From the NCBI GenBank assembly GCA_964451095.1, contig CAYVGI010000005.1, positions 1 to 64,000 of the forward strand: DNA of 64,000 nt, read 5' to 3'. The position numbers and the translations under genes are program-made. The first letter of the stretch is position 1. Every line of letters starts with the position of its first letter. Below, one piece after another: positions 25,777 to 34,637 of the stretch. The notes under the pieces were generated by a model. It was not told the origin of the DNA, made no database searches, and worked only from the letters and a program-made list of their open reading frames with translations. This DNA is from DAOTTY01 sp964451095 (lineage in GTDB: Bacteria > Chloroflexota > Anaerolineae > Aggregatilineales > Phototrophicaceae).

Positions 25777-28700
25777 TTGGAGGCGAAAGATTTTAGCGCA
25801 CTGCGTATCAGTCTGGCATCACCAGACCAAATCCTGTCCTGGTCGTATGGTGAGGTCACCAAGCCGGAAACCATTAACTACCGCCGCTTACGCCCGGAAA
25901 AAGACGGTCTGTTTTGTGAGACGATATTCGGTCCAACGAAGGACTACCAATGTTACTGTGGTAAGTACAAGAACATCCGCTACAAGGGCATTATCTGCGA
26001 TAAGTGTGGTGTAGAAGTCACCCGCGCCTCCGTCCGTAGGGAACGCATGGGGCACATTGCGCTCGCTGCCCCGGTCGCACATGTGTGGTACACACGCCGC
26101 GTGCCCAGCTACCTGGGCTTATTGCTCGATGTGAGCCGCCGCAACCTCGACCGGGTGCTGTACTTCGCGCAGTATGTGATTACCAACGTTGATGAGGATG
26201 CCCGCCAGAAGTCGCTCAAGCGCATTGAGCGTGAGCTTTACGAAAAAGAGCAGGCAATCAGCAACGAAATTGAAGGGCGTATGCGCGTCGTCGAAGAAGA
26301 GCGCGAGGCAACACTCGGCTCGCTGGACGAGCGTATTACCGAGCTGAACAAGTACTACGAAGACGAACTGAACCGCCGCAGCGACGCGCTGGTACAAGAA
26401 GCGCAGGCAATCCAGAACCGCGTGGAGTCGCTCATCGGGCAGACGGCGGGCGATGATATTGTGCTGGAAGCAGCAGACGAAACCATCGTGGAGGAAGGTG
26501 ACGCCATCACGACGGAGACGCTGTCTTACATCCAGGAGATGGTGAACGCCTACCTGAACGAACTGGAAACGGACATCGAAGAGGAGCGCAAGCAAGATAC
26601 TGACCGCCTGCGCCACGACTTCGACAACTTCGAGGGCAACTCTACCGAGGGGCTTGACGAGCACGTTGACGAGTTAGAAAACCGGATGCAGGTCATCCGA
26701 GACAGTGCCCGCCGCGCCCGTGACGAGATTGAGCGCTTTGAGGCGGGGCAGTTCTTGTCCGAGGCGCAGTACCGCGAGATGAAGAGCCGCTACGGCAGCG
26801 TCTTTGGTGCAAACATGGGTGCAGAGGCATTCCACGAGATTTTGCGCCACCTGGACATGGATAAGCTCTCCAAGGAACTGTGGAACGAGGTTCGCACAAC
26901 GCGCTCCAAGCAGCGTAAGAAGAAGGCAACCAAGCGCCTGACCGTTCTGGAAGCGCTGCGCAAGAGCGACAACCGCCCAGAGTGGATGATCCTCACGGTA
27001 CTGCCCGTCATACCGCCAGACCTGCGCCCGATGGTGCAGCTTGACGGTGGGCGCTTCGCAACCAGCGACTTGAACGACCTTTACCGTCGTGTGATTAACC
27101 GCAACAACCGCCTGAAGCACCTGCTGGAGTTGGGTGCGCCGGATGTGATCGTGCGCAACGAGAAGCGCATGTTGCAGGAAGCGGTCGACAGCCTGATTGA
27201 CAACAGCCAGCGCGGTAAGGCACTTAGCCGCCGTGGACGCCGCGAACTGAAGTCCTTGAGCGATATGCTGAAGGGCAAGAAGGGGCGCTTCCGCCGCAAC
27301 CTGTTGGGTAAGCGCGTGGACTACTCCGGTCGTTCGGTGATCGTGATCGGTCCGAAGCTGAAGCTGTACCAGTGTGGTTTGCCAAAGACGATGGCACTGG
27401 AACTGTACCGTCCGTTCGTCATCAGCCGTTTGGTGCGCTACAGCTACGCCAGCAACGTGAAAGGTGCCAAGCGCATCATTGAGCGCGAGCGCCCCGAAGT
27501 GTGGGAAGTGCTGGAGGAAGTCATCCAGGAGCGCCCGGTGCTGCTAAACCGTGCACCGACGCTGCACCGCCTGGGTATCCAGGCGTTTGAGCCGCAGCTC
27601 GTAGAGGGCAAGGCAATCCAGATTCACCCGCTCGTGTGCTCCGCGTTTAATGCGGACTTTGACGGTGACCAGATGGCAGTTCATGTGCCGCTGAGCGAGA
27701 AAGCGGTTAAGGAAGCACGCGAGCTGATGCTGAGCACCAATAATCTGCTCAAGCCAGCAGACGGCTCGCCAATCGTTGGTCCGTCCAAGGACATGGTGCT
27801 GGGCTGCTACTACCTGACGATGGATCCGACCGTGGAAATTGTTGCCCGCCCGGAGCGTGCTAACGAGTTCCGCACGTTCGAGACGCTGGCGAACCCCGAC
27901 CACAAGATCGGTATTTCCTTCCGCTCCAACGGCTACTACTACGCCCTTGATCATGACATTGCCGATGTGGTCGTCTATGAAGACGTGACCGCAGAGGACG
28001 AAAACGGGCGTAAGATCGTCACCGAGAAGGCAATCGACCGCACGCTGCGTGCCGTGATGGAGGGCGAGGTTGATGCCACGCTCGCCAACGCGGTTGAGGT
28101 ACGCAAGCTGATCCGCGAGCGCGGGCTAGAGGACGAACTTGTCATCACGAACCTGCACGAGCGGCGCCTGGTGGTCAATATGGACGAAGTTGAGTACCTG
28201 TATGGGCTGGGGCTGGTAGAGCTGCACACCCCGATCTTGCTGGGGAACTACAACGACCACAGCGGTCCGCAGGCAGAGCCAGAGCCAACCACGGTTGGGC
28301 GTGCCATCTTCAACCGCATCCTGCCGGATGAACTGCGCTTCGTGCAGGAAACATTCGGCAAGAAGGGTTTGCAGAAGTTGGTTGCCCGCGCCTACACCAC
28401 TGTCGGCGGCGAGATTACTACCGACATCGTGGACGGCATCAAGAACTACGGCTTCAAGTACGCGACCGTTTCCGGCACGACCATCGCCGTGACTGACCTC
28501 ACCATCCCAGAGGAGCGCCGCGAGGTGCTGAACCAGGCGGAGAAGATCGTCGAGCGGGCAGAGCGTGACTTCCGTCGCGGGCTGCTGACGGAAGAAGAGC
28601 GCTACCAGATCACAATTGAGCAGTGGACAAATGCGAAGGACACGCTACAGGAACTCATTCGCTCCACGCTAGACCCATACGGTCCGATTGCGATTATGGC

Positions 28701-30363
28701 GATTTCTGGCTCTACCAAGGGTGGTTTCGGTCCGATCACGCAGCTAGCGGGTATGCGCGGGCTGATGGCAGACCCGTCCGGGCGCATTATCGACCTGCCC
28801 ATCCGCAGCCACTTCCGTGAGGGGCTGACGGCGCTGGAATACTTTATCTCCACGCACGGTGCGCGTAAGGGTCTTGCAGATACCGCCCTGCGTACCGCAG
28901 ACGCTGGTTACCTGACCCGCCGCCTGGTTGATGTCGCGCAGGACGTGATTATCAACCGTACGGACTGTGGTACAGAAGCAGGCATGTGGATTCGCCGTGA
29001 CCAGGACATCGCTGGGCAGACGATCTACGACCGCATTCTGGGGCGCTGTGCCGCACAAGACGTAATCGACCCGGACACGGGCGAGATCATTGTGCGCCGC
29101 AACGAGCTTATCGACGAGGAAATCGGCAATCGCATCCAAAGTGCCACCGCGATTGAAGAAGTGAGTATGCGCAGCCCGATGACCTGTTCGCTGGTGCACG
29201 GCATTTGTGCGCTGTGCTACGGGCGCGACCTGGGTCGTGGCGCGATGGTGGAAATCGGCACGGCAGTCGGCATCATCGCTGCCCAGTCGATTGGTGAGCC
29301 GGGCACCCAGCTTACCCTGCGTACCTTCCACTCCGGTGGTACCGCGCAGGCAAGTGGTGACATCACCAGCGGTTTGCCGCGTGTGGAGGAGTTGTTCGAG
29401 GCACGCAAGAAGCCCAAGGGTGAAGCGATCATCAGCGACATTGGTGGTACGCTGCGCCTGACTAAGCGCGATGGTATCCGCATCGCGACTGTGGTGGACA
29501 GCGAAGTCTTCCGTGATGAATACCTCATCCCCGGCGACTGGAACATTCTGGTCGAAGACGGGCAGACGGTGAAGGAAAATGAGAAGCTGGCAGAATCCCC
29601 CGATGAGAGCGAGGCAGTGCTTGCCCGTGTGAGCGGTGAGGTTTACGGGGAGATGGACGAGCAGGGGCGCTTTATGCTCTACATCCGCTACGAGCGCCGT
29701 GAGGAGCAGGAATACGAACTGCCGTCAAGCTCCCGCTTGATGCCGGACATCTACGATGGTGTGATCATCCGCCCGGGGCAGCAGCTTACGGAGGGGTCGA
29801 AAAACCCGCACCGTATCCTGCGCATCCTCGGCTCGGAGGCAGCACAGATTTACCTGCTGACCGAGGTACAGAAGGTGTACCGCAGCCAGGGTGTGAACAT
29901 CGCAGACAAGCACTTCGAGATTGTCATCCGCAAGATGCTCTCCAAGGTGCAAATCACGCGCAGCGGCGACAGCAACTTGCTGCCGGGCGAACTGATTGAC
30001 CAGTTGCAGCTACTGAACGTCAATGAGCAGTTGATAACCAACGCTATGGAGCCTGCCGCAGGGATCCCGGTGCTGTTGGGTGTGACCAAGGCAGCGCTGA
30101 ACACCGACAGCTTCCTCTCGGCAGCGAGCTTCCAGCATACGATCCGTGTGTTGGCGGGTGCCGCCATCGAGGGCAAGGTGGACAAGCTGTATGGTCTGAA
30201 GGAGAACGTCATCATCGGTAAGCTCATCCCGGCAGGGCGTGGCTTCCACACCTACCAGGATCGTGAGATTGCGATGCCGAACATCACACTGCAATCGCAG
30301 GGCACTTACGATGTTGAAGGCGTTGAGGACGACGAAGAAGACGTGCTGGCATCCGGCGACTAA
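25777..30363 (+). CDS. rpoC: DNA-directed RNA polymerase subunit beta'
   Basis: A 1528-residue catalytic subunit. The TTG start follows AGGAGGA. The N-terminal zinc site is C59/C61/C74/C77. The catalytic loop NADFDGDQMAVHVPLS carries the three Mg-binding Asp residues, and CSLVHGICALCYGRDLG is part of the second zinc site. Between about residues 150 and 320 there is a charged coiled-coil insertion of roughly 165 residues compared with E. coli (rich in Glu/Arg heptads). rpoB is not adjacent: the gene before is prfB and the gene has its own promoter. A strong bidirectional terminator follows its stop. Confidence 0.97.
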   Translation: MEAKDFSALRISLASPDQILSWSYGEVTKPETINYRRLRPEKDGLFCETIFGPTKDYQCYCGKYKNIRYKGIICDKCGVEVTRASVRRERMGHIALAAPVAHVWYTRRVPSYLGLLLDVSRRNLDRVLYFAQYVITNVDEDARQKSLKRIERELYEKEQAISNEIEGRMRVVEEEREATLGSLDERITELNKYYEDELNRRSDALVQEAQAIQNRVESLIGQTAGDDIVLEAADETIVEEGDAITTETLSYIQEMVNAYLNELETDIEEERKQDTDRLRHDFDNFEGNSTEGLDEHVDELENRMQVIRDSARRARDEIERFEAGQFLSEAQYREMKSRYGSVFGANMGAEAFHEILRHLDMDKLSKELWNEVRTTRSKQRKKKATKRLTVLEALRKSDNRPEWMILTVLPVIPPDLRPMVQLDGGRFATSDLNDLYRRVINRNNRLKHLLELGAPDVIVRNEKRMLQEAVDSLIDNSQRGKALSRRGRRELKSLSDMLKGKKGRFRRNLLGKRVDYSGRSVIVIGPKLKLYQCGLPKTMALELYRPFVISRLVRYSYASNVKGAKRIIERERPEVWEVLEEVIQERPVLLNRAPTLHRLGIQAFEPQLVEGKAIQIHPLVCSAFNADFDGDQMAVHVPLSEKAVKEARELMLSTNNLLKPADGSPIVGPSKDMVLGCYYLTMDPTVEIVARPERANEFRTFETLANPDHKIGISFRSNGYYYALDHDIADVVVYEDVTAEDENGRKIVTEKAIDRTLRAVMEGEVDATLANAVEVRKLIRERGLEDELVITNLHERRLVVNMDEVEYLYGLGLVELHTPILLGNYNDHSGPQAEPEPTTVGRAIFNRILPDELRFVQETFGKKGLQKLVARAYTTVGGEITTDIVDGIKNYGFKYATVSGTTIAVTDLTIPEERREVLNQAEKIVERAERDFRRGLLTEEERYQITIEQWTNAKDTLQELIRSTLDPYGPIAIMAISGSTKGGFGPITQLAGMRGLMADPSGRIIDLPIRSHFREGLTALEYFISTHGARKGLADTALRTADAGYLTRRLVDVAQDVIINRTDCGTEAGMWIRRDQDIAGQTIYDRILGRCAAQDVIDPDTGEIIVRRNELIDEEIGNRIQSATAIEEVSMRSPMTCSLVHGICALCYGRDLGRGAMVEIGTAVGIIAAQSIGEPGTQLTLRTFHSGGTAQASGDITSGLPRVEELFEARKKPKGEAIISDIGGTLRLTKRDGIRIATVVDSEVFRDEYLIPGDWNILVEDGQTVKENEKLAESPDESEAVLARVSGEVYGEMDEQGRFMLYIRYERREEQEYELPSSSRLMPDIYDGVIIRPGQQLTEGSKNPHRILRILGSEAAQIYLLTEVQKVYRSQGVNIADKHFEIVIRKMLSKVQITRSGDSNLLPGELIDQLQLLNVNEQLITNAMEPAAGIPVLLGVTKAALNTDSFLSAASFQHTIRVLAGAAIEGKVDKLYGLKENVIIGKLIPAGRGFHTYQDREIAMPNITLQSQGTYDVEGVEDDEEDVLASGD

Positions 30364-30391
30364 CCCTGGTGGGCAGCACATGATGTAGCGC

Positions 30392-30425
30392 AAAAAAGCG
30401 CGGGCGGTTACGCTCGCGCTTTTTT
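30392..30425. terminator. Bidirectional intrinsic terminator after rpoC
   Basis: An almost perfect 15-bp stem (AAAAAAGCGCGGGCG with CGCTCGCGCTTTTTT) and a GTTA loop. A and T tracts on both sides let it serve rpoC and the convergent lipoprotein gene. Confidence 0.93.
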
Positions 30426-30450
30426 AGTGTTTTAGCTCAGAGATGGGGTG

Positions 30451-31896
30451 TTAGTCGTAGCGGGGGAGTTCCTCGTCTGGGCGGGACGCATCGTACAGCA
30501 TCCAGTAGAGCGGGCGCTCACGCGGCGCACCCTCCGGCAATACAATGCTGTAGGCAACGCGTTCGTCGCGCTGGTCGATGAGAATCGGCTGCGCGAAGTT
30601 CAAGTTCCACAGGAACATCGGACCCACATAGTCTAGCCCCTGCATTAACTGGATAGCACGCAGGGTGTAGTCTGCCTGCTGCCACTTGCTCACGTAGTTC
30701 ATCCACTCCTGCGGGGGCTGCCCCGGCAACCCCTCCCAGCTTGCCCAGCCGAACTCGGTCACCCAAAGCTGCACGTCGCTGTGCCCGGCGTTCACCATAA
30801 TGTTGCGGTAGTCTTCCAGCGTGTTCAGCATAAAGAACTGCGGTTGGTCGTCCCAGCCCCGGTCACCGGGGGAACAACAGCGTGAGTCCGGCGGGTTCCA
30901 CCAGCCATAGGGGTGTGCGCCTACGGCGATGTTGGTGTAGTTGGGGCTGGCAAGCCCGGCGGCATACATCTCGCGCAGGTAATCGCGGTCGTTGCGGGTT
31001 TGCCCAGGGATGTCTCCTGTTGGGGCTAGCCCGGCGGACACAACCACCACATTGGGCGAGTAGGCACGCACTGCGCGGTAGCCCGCATCGAAGTAGCGCA
31101 TGTAAGTCGCGCCGTCCAGCGACTGCCCGTTCCACTCACGGATCAGGTTTGGCTCGTTCCACACCTCAACAGCATCCACGCCGTTGCCCATCTCGCGCAG
31201 CAGCAGCGAGATAAAATTGGCAAGCTGCTGGGGGTCGTTGGGCGGTCCGTCTTCGTCTGTGGTGCTGCGTGCCCAGTCTGGCGCTTTGGCGACGCTAATC
31301 AGCACCTTGACGTCACGCACCTGCCGAATTTGCTCCAGCTTGATTTCGATGCGGCGTAGGTCTTCGGTAATGTCATCCGGTCCGTTCGGCTGGAAGAAAT
31401 CCCAGGCGATTTGTACCTTGAGCCACCCCATTTGCAGGTCGTTGTCTACCTGGCGCAGCACCTCGTCCCAGTCGTCCAGGTCTAGCCGCTCAAACGCCTG
31501 GATGCCCACATCGGATGTATCCAGCGCGGGTAGCGGCGTACCAGCGCGGGCAGGTGCTTCGGTTGGCTCATCCGGTGGTGGTGGCTCCGTCGGCTCAACG
31601 ATTGGCGCAGCGTCAGTTGGCGGTGCCACAGGGGTGACGGTAGGAGGCAGTGTGTTGGTTGCTGGCGGCGCGTAGCCCTCCCCCACAATAGGACCCATAA
31701 ACGTCACCGTCGGACCGGGCGTGGCGGGCGGTTCCGTTGGTGGCTGCGTTTCCAAGGCGATCATATCGGTGGGAAGAACAACAGCAGCGTCCGTCCCGCC
31801 GGGTGTTGGCGAAACAAAGATGACAATCGGCGTCGGCTGGGCGCAACCTACCAGCGCCAACAGACCCAATAGCGCAAATGTAAGATTGATTTTCAT
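30451..31896 (-). CDS. Lipoprotein with a glycoside-hydrolase-like TIM barrel (clan GH-A type)
   Basis: A 481-residue exported lipoprotein. The signal ends in the lipobox LALVGC (Cys18). Residues 20-120 are a Pro/Thr-rich stalk. From about residue 130 a beta/alpha barrel follows, with AVEVWNEPNLIREW (acid/base Glu in the NEP motif) and LWVTEFGWASWEG (nucleophile Glu), as in clan A glycosidases such as GH39 and GH5. The substrate is unknown. Starts at 31905 and 31914 are also possible; 31896 is chosen for the compact signal peptide. The protein is probably anchored to the outer face of the cytoplasmic membrane and acts on glycans or exopolysaccharide. Confidence 0.75.
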   Translation of the reverse strand: MKINLTFALLGLLALVGCAQPTPIVIFVSPTPGGTDAAVVLPTDMIALETQPPTEPPATPGPTVTFMGPIVGEGYAPPATNTLPPTVTPVAPPTDAAPIVEPTEPPPPDEPTEAPARAGTPLPALDTSDVGIQAFERLDLDDWDEVLRQVDNDLQMGWLKVQIAWDFFQPNGPDDITEDLRRIEIKLEQIRQVRDVKVLISVAKAPDWARSTTDEDGPPNDPQQLANFISLLLREMGNGVDAVEVWNEPNLIREWNGQSLDGATYMRYFDAGYRAVRAYSPNVVVVSAGLAPTGDIPGQTRNDRDYLREMYAAGLASPNYTNIAVGAHPYGWWNPPDSRCCSPGDRGWDDQPQFFMLNTLEDYRNIMVNAGHSDVQLWVTEFGWASWEGLPGQPPQEWMNYVSKWQQADYTLRAIQLMQGLDYVGPMFLWNLNFAQPILIDQRDERVAYSIVLPEGAPRERPLYWMLYDASRPDEELPRYD

Positions 31897-32102
31897 GTTT
31901 CTCATGAGGTGCATCGTACCACAACGGTTTTGGAAAAAGTATGAAAATTCACATAGCGTAGGGCAGGCGTTACCCGAACTTATGTGCTACAATCCGGGTC
32001 ATTGAACCTTTGTTTGACGAAAACAACAGTGCCCCTTAGAATGACGCTATCTTTCAACAGTGATACAACCCACCTAACAGCACCAGACGAGGAATGTGCG
32101 CG

Positions 32103-34583
32103 ATGACGATCGGTTCCGTGCGGCAGATTAATATCGACCAGGAAATGCGCGAGGCGTACTTGGACTACGCCATGAGTGTGATCGTCTCTCGTGCCCTGCC
32201 AGATGCCCGCGACGGGCTGAAACCGGTGCACCGCCGCATCCTCTATGCCATGTATGACATGGGGCTGCGCAGCAACACCCCGCACCGCAAGAGCGCCCGT
32301 ATCGTCGGTGAGGTGCTGGGTAAGTATCACCCGCATGGTGACGCCGCCGTGTACGACACGATGGTGCGCCTGGCACAGAACTTCTCCATGCGCTACATGC
32401 TGGTGGACGGGCAGGGGAACTTCGGCAGCATTGACGGCGACAGCGCAGCGGCAATGCGCTACACCGAGGCACGTATGGCGGCGCTGGGCGAAGAACTGCT
32501 CATCGGCATTGACCAGGACACGGTCGATTTTACGGAGAACTTCGACGGCAGCCTGACCGAACCCACGGTGCTGCCCGCCAGCATCCCGAACCTGCTGGTC
32601 AACGGGGCATCTGGCATTGCGGTGGGCATGTCCACCAGCATACCGCCGCACAACATGACTGAGGTGTGTAACGCGCTGCTGCACATGCTCGACCAGTGGG
32701 AGACGCTGGATAATGTGGATGTGGAAGACCTGATGCGCTTCGTCCAGGGACCGGACTTCCCGACGGGTGGGCTGGTTTACCGTCACAAGGACGGACTGAA
32801 GACCGACAACGATACGCTGGTGAGTGCCTACGCCACCGGGCGCGGTAAAGTAACCGTGCGTGCGAAGGTCTACATTGAGGACATTGGGCGCGGCAAGTCG
32901 CAGATTATCGTGACGGAACTGCCCTATCAAACGAACAAGTCGTCGTTGATTGAGCGCATTGCATCGCTGGCGCGTGACGGCAAAGTAGAAGGACTGGCAG
33001 ACCTGCGTGATGAATCCGACAGGCAGGGGATGCGGATTGTTGTTGAGCTACAGCGCGGCGTAGACGCCAATGACATCCTGAGCAAGCTTTTTAAACTCAC
33101 GCCGCTGCAAGACACGTTCAGCATTAACATGCTGGCGCTGGTGGACGGTCAGCCGCGTGTGCTTAACCTCAAGCAAGCGCTGCGGGTCTACCTGGATCAT
33201 CGGCTGGAGGTGGTGCGCCGCCGCAGCGAATATGAGCTTACCCGTGCCAAAGAACGCGCCCACATCCTGGAGGGGTTGCTGAAAGCGCTGGACAACCTGG
33301 ACGAGGCAATCGCCATCATCCGCCGCTCCCGCCGTGCGGATACCGCCCGCAACAACTTGATGCGCGAGCTGGGCGTGACGGAAATCCAGGCGCAGGCGAT
33401 CTTGGATATGCAGCTACGGCGGCTCGCCGCGCTGGAGCGCAAGCGCATCAGCGATGAGTATGACGAGAAGATGGAGCGCATTGCCTACCTGGAAGGGTTG
33501 CTAGGCAGCCCCCAGCAGATGCGCGATGTTATCGCCGATGAACTGCGCGAGGTGATGGAAGCATACCCCGGACCTCGACGCACCATTATCGTGGATGAGA
33601 CGGCAACCTCCGTCGTGAGCGCCGCAGACTTCATGGTGCCAGAAGAGCAGGTTTGGCTGACAGTGACCCTGACAGGCAAAGTGGCACGCCTGCGCGACGA
33701 GGCACCCCCGCGCATCACGACATCCGTCAAAGAACCCCCTATTGCCATCCTCGCAGGCACAACCAACCACACGCTCTACCTGTTCACGGCGGACGGGCAG
33801 GCGGCGACTGTGCCCGTACAGCAACTCAACCCAGTCACGGACATGGAAGACGGTACGCACTTTAGCGACCTGTGCGGCTTAGATGCCGGACAGGAGGTTG
33901 TTACCGCCCTCAGCCTGCCGCCAGACCTCAACGGCGGGCACCTGTGCTTGGTCACGCGCAGCGACCAGGTTAAGCGCCTGCGGCTGGAAGACTTGCCGGG
34001 GCTGACCAACAAAGTGTTTACGGTGATGAACGTGGGCGATGACGACCGCTTAGGTTTTGTGTTCCCCACCAGTGGCACTGACGAGATTGTGCTGGTCACA
34101 GCGCAGGGGCAGGCGATTCGCTTTGAAGCAGACAACGTGCGCCCCACCGGGCTGCCCTCCGGCGGGATGCGCGGCATCAAGCTGCAAGGCAAGGGTGATG
34201 GCATTGTGGGCGCGTTCACCCTGACGGCGGACAACCACTATGTGTGGAACATCACGGACGACGGTATCGCCAAGATCTCAATTGCGTCGGAGTACCCCAC
34301 ACAGGGGCGTGCCGGGCAGGGCGTGATCTCCATGCGCCTGCCAGAGATGAGCAAACAGGTCGCTGCGGCGACTATGGGGCGGCAGGACGACAACATTGTT
34401 GTGCTCACCAGCAAGGGCAAGCCAAAATACATGCGGATCGGGCTGGCGGAGGAGATCAAGCGGGGGCGCAACGGCTACAACGAGCAGGTGATTTCCCTGC
34501 GCGATGGCGAAACCGTCGTCGGCGTGGTGGTATACCAGCCGCTGTTTGTTGCCCCAGCAACAGAACCCGAACCCGCCGGGTAG
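32103..34583 (+). CDS. gyrA: DNA gyrase/topoisomerase IV subunit A
   Basis: An 826-residue type IIA topoisomerase subunit. The catalytic Tyr is Y120 (AAAMRYTEARM). The QRDR reads HPHGDAAVYDT, with Ala at the position of E. coli Ser83 and Asp kept at 87. The C-terminal beta-pinwheel is present, but where GyrA normally shows the GyrA box (QRRGGKG) in blade 1 there is no match; a degenerate QGRAGQG occurs later. By sequence it could be GyrA or ParC; a second paralogue would decide. The ATG at 32103 has AGGA at good spacing; the ATG at 32094 is too close to it. gyrB is not nearby. It is divergent from the lipoprotein gene. Confidence 0.9.
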   Translation: MTIGSVRQINIDQEMREAYLDYAMSVIVSRALPDARDGLKPVHRRILYAMYDMGLRSNTPHRKSARIVGEVLGKYHPHGDAAVYDTMVRLAQNFSMRYMLVDGQGNFGSIDGDSAAAMRYTEARMAALGEELLIGIDQDTVDFTENFDGSLTEPTVLPASIPNLLVNGASGIAVGMSTSIPPHNMTEVCNALLHMLDQWETLDNVDVEDLMRFVQGPDFPTGGLVYRHKDGLKTDNDTLVSAYATGRGKVTVRAKVYIEDIGRGKSQIIVTELPYQTNKSSLIERIASLARDGKVEGLADLRDESDRQGMRIVVELQRGVDANDILSKLFKLTPLQDTFSINMLALVDGQPRVLNLKQALRVYLDHRLEVVRRRSEYELTRAKERAHILEGLLKALDNLDEAIAIIRRSRRADTARNNLMRELGVTEIQAQAILDMQLRRLAALERKRISDEYDEKMERIAYLEGLLGSPQQMRDVIADELREVMEAYPGPRRTIIVDETATSVVSAADFMVPEEQVWLTVTLTGKVARLRDEAPPRITTSVKEPPIAILAGTTNHTLYLFTADGQAATVPVQQLNPVTDMEDGTHFSDLCGLDAGQEVVTALSLPPDLNGGHLCLVTRSDQVKRLRLEDLPGLTNKVFTVMNVGDDDRLGFVFPTSGTDEIVLVTAQGQAIRFEADNVRPTGLPSGGMRGIKLQGKGDGIVGAFTLTADNHYVWNITDDGIAKISIASEYPTQGRAGQGVISMRLPEMSKQVAAATMGRQDDNIVVLTSKGKPKYMRIGLAEEIKRGRNGYNEQVISLRDGETVVGVVVYQPLFVAPATEPEPAG

Positions 34584-34637
34584 CGTGAGCGTCTGCTACA
34601 ATGCGTCCATTTGTCGTCCTGGGAAAGGTGAACCTAC

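Noticed and set aside
31980..32930. 316-codon open frame on the minus strand
   Set aside because: Antisense to the most conserved part of gyrA; the translation is rich in His, Val and Gln and shows no known fold or ribosome site.
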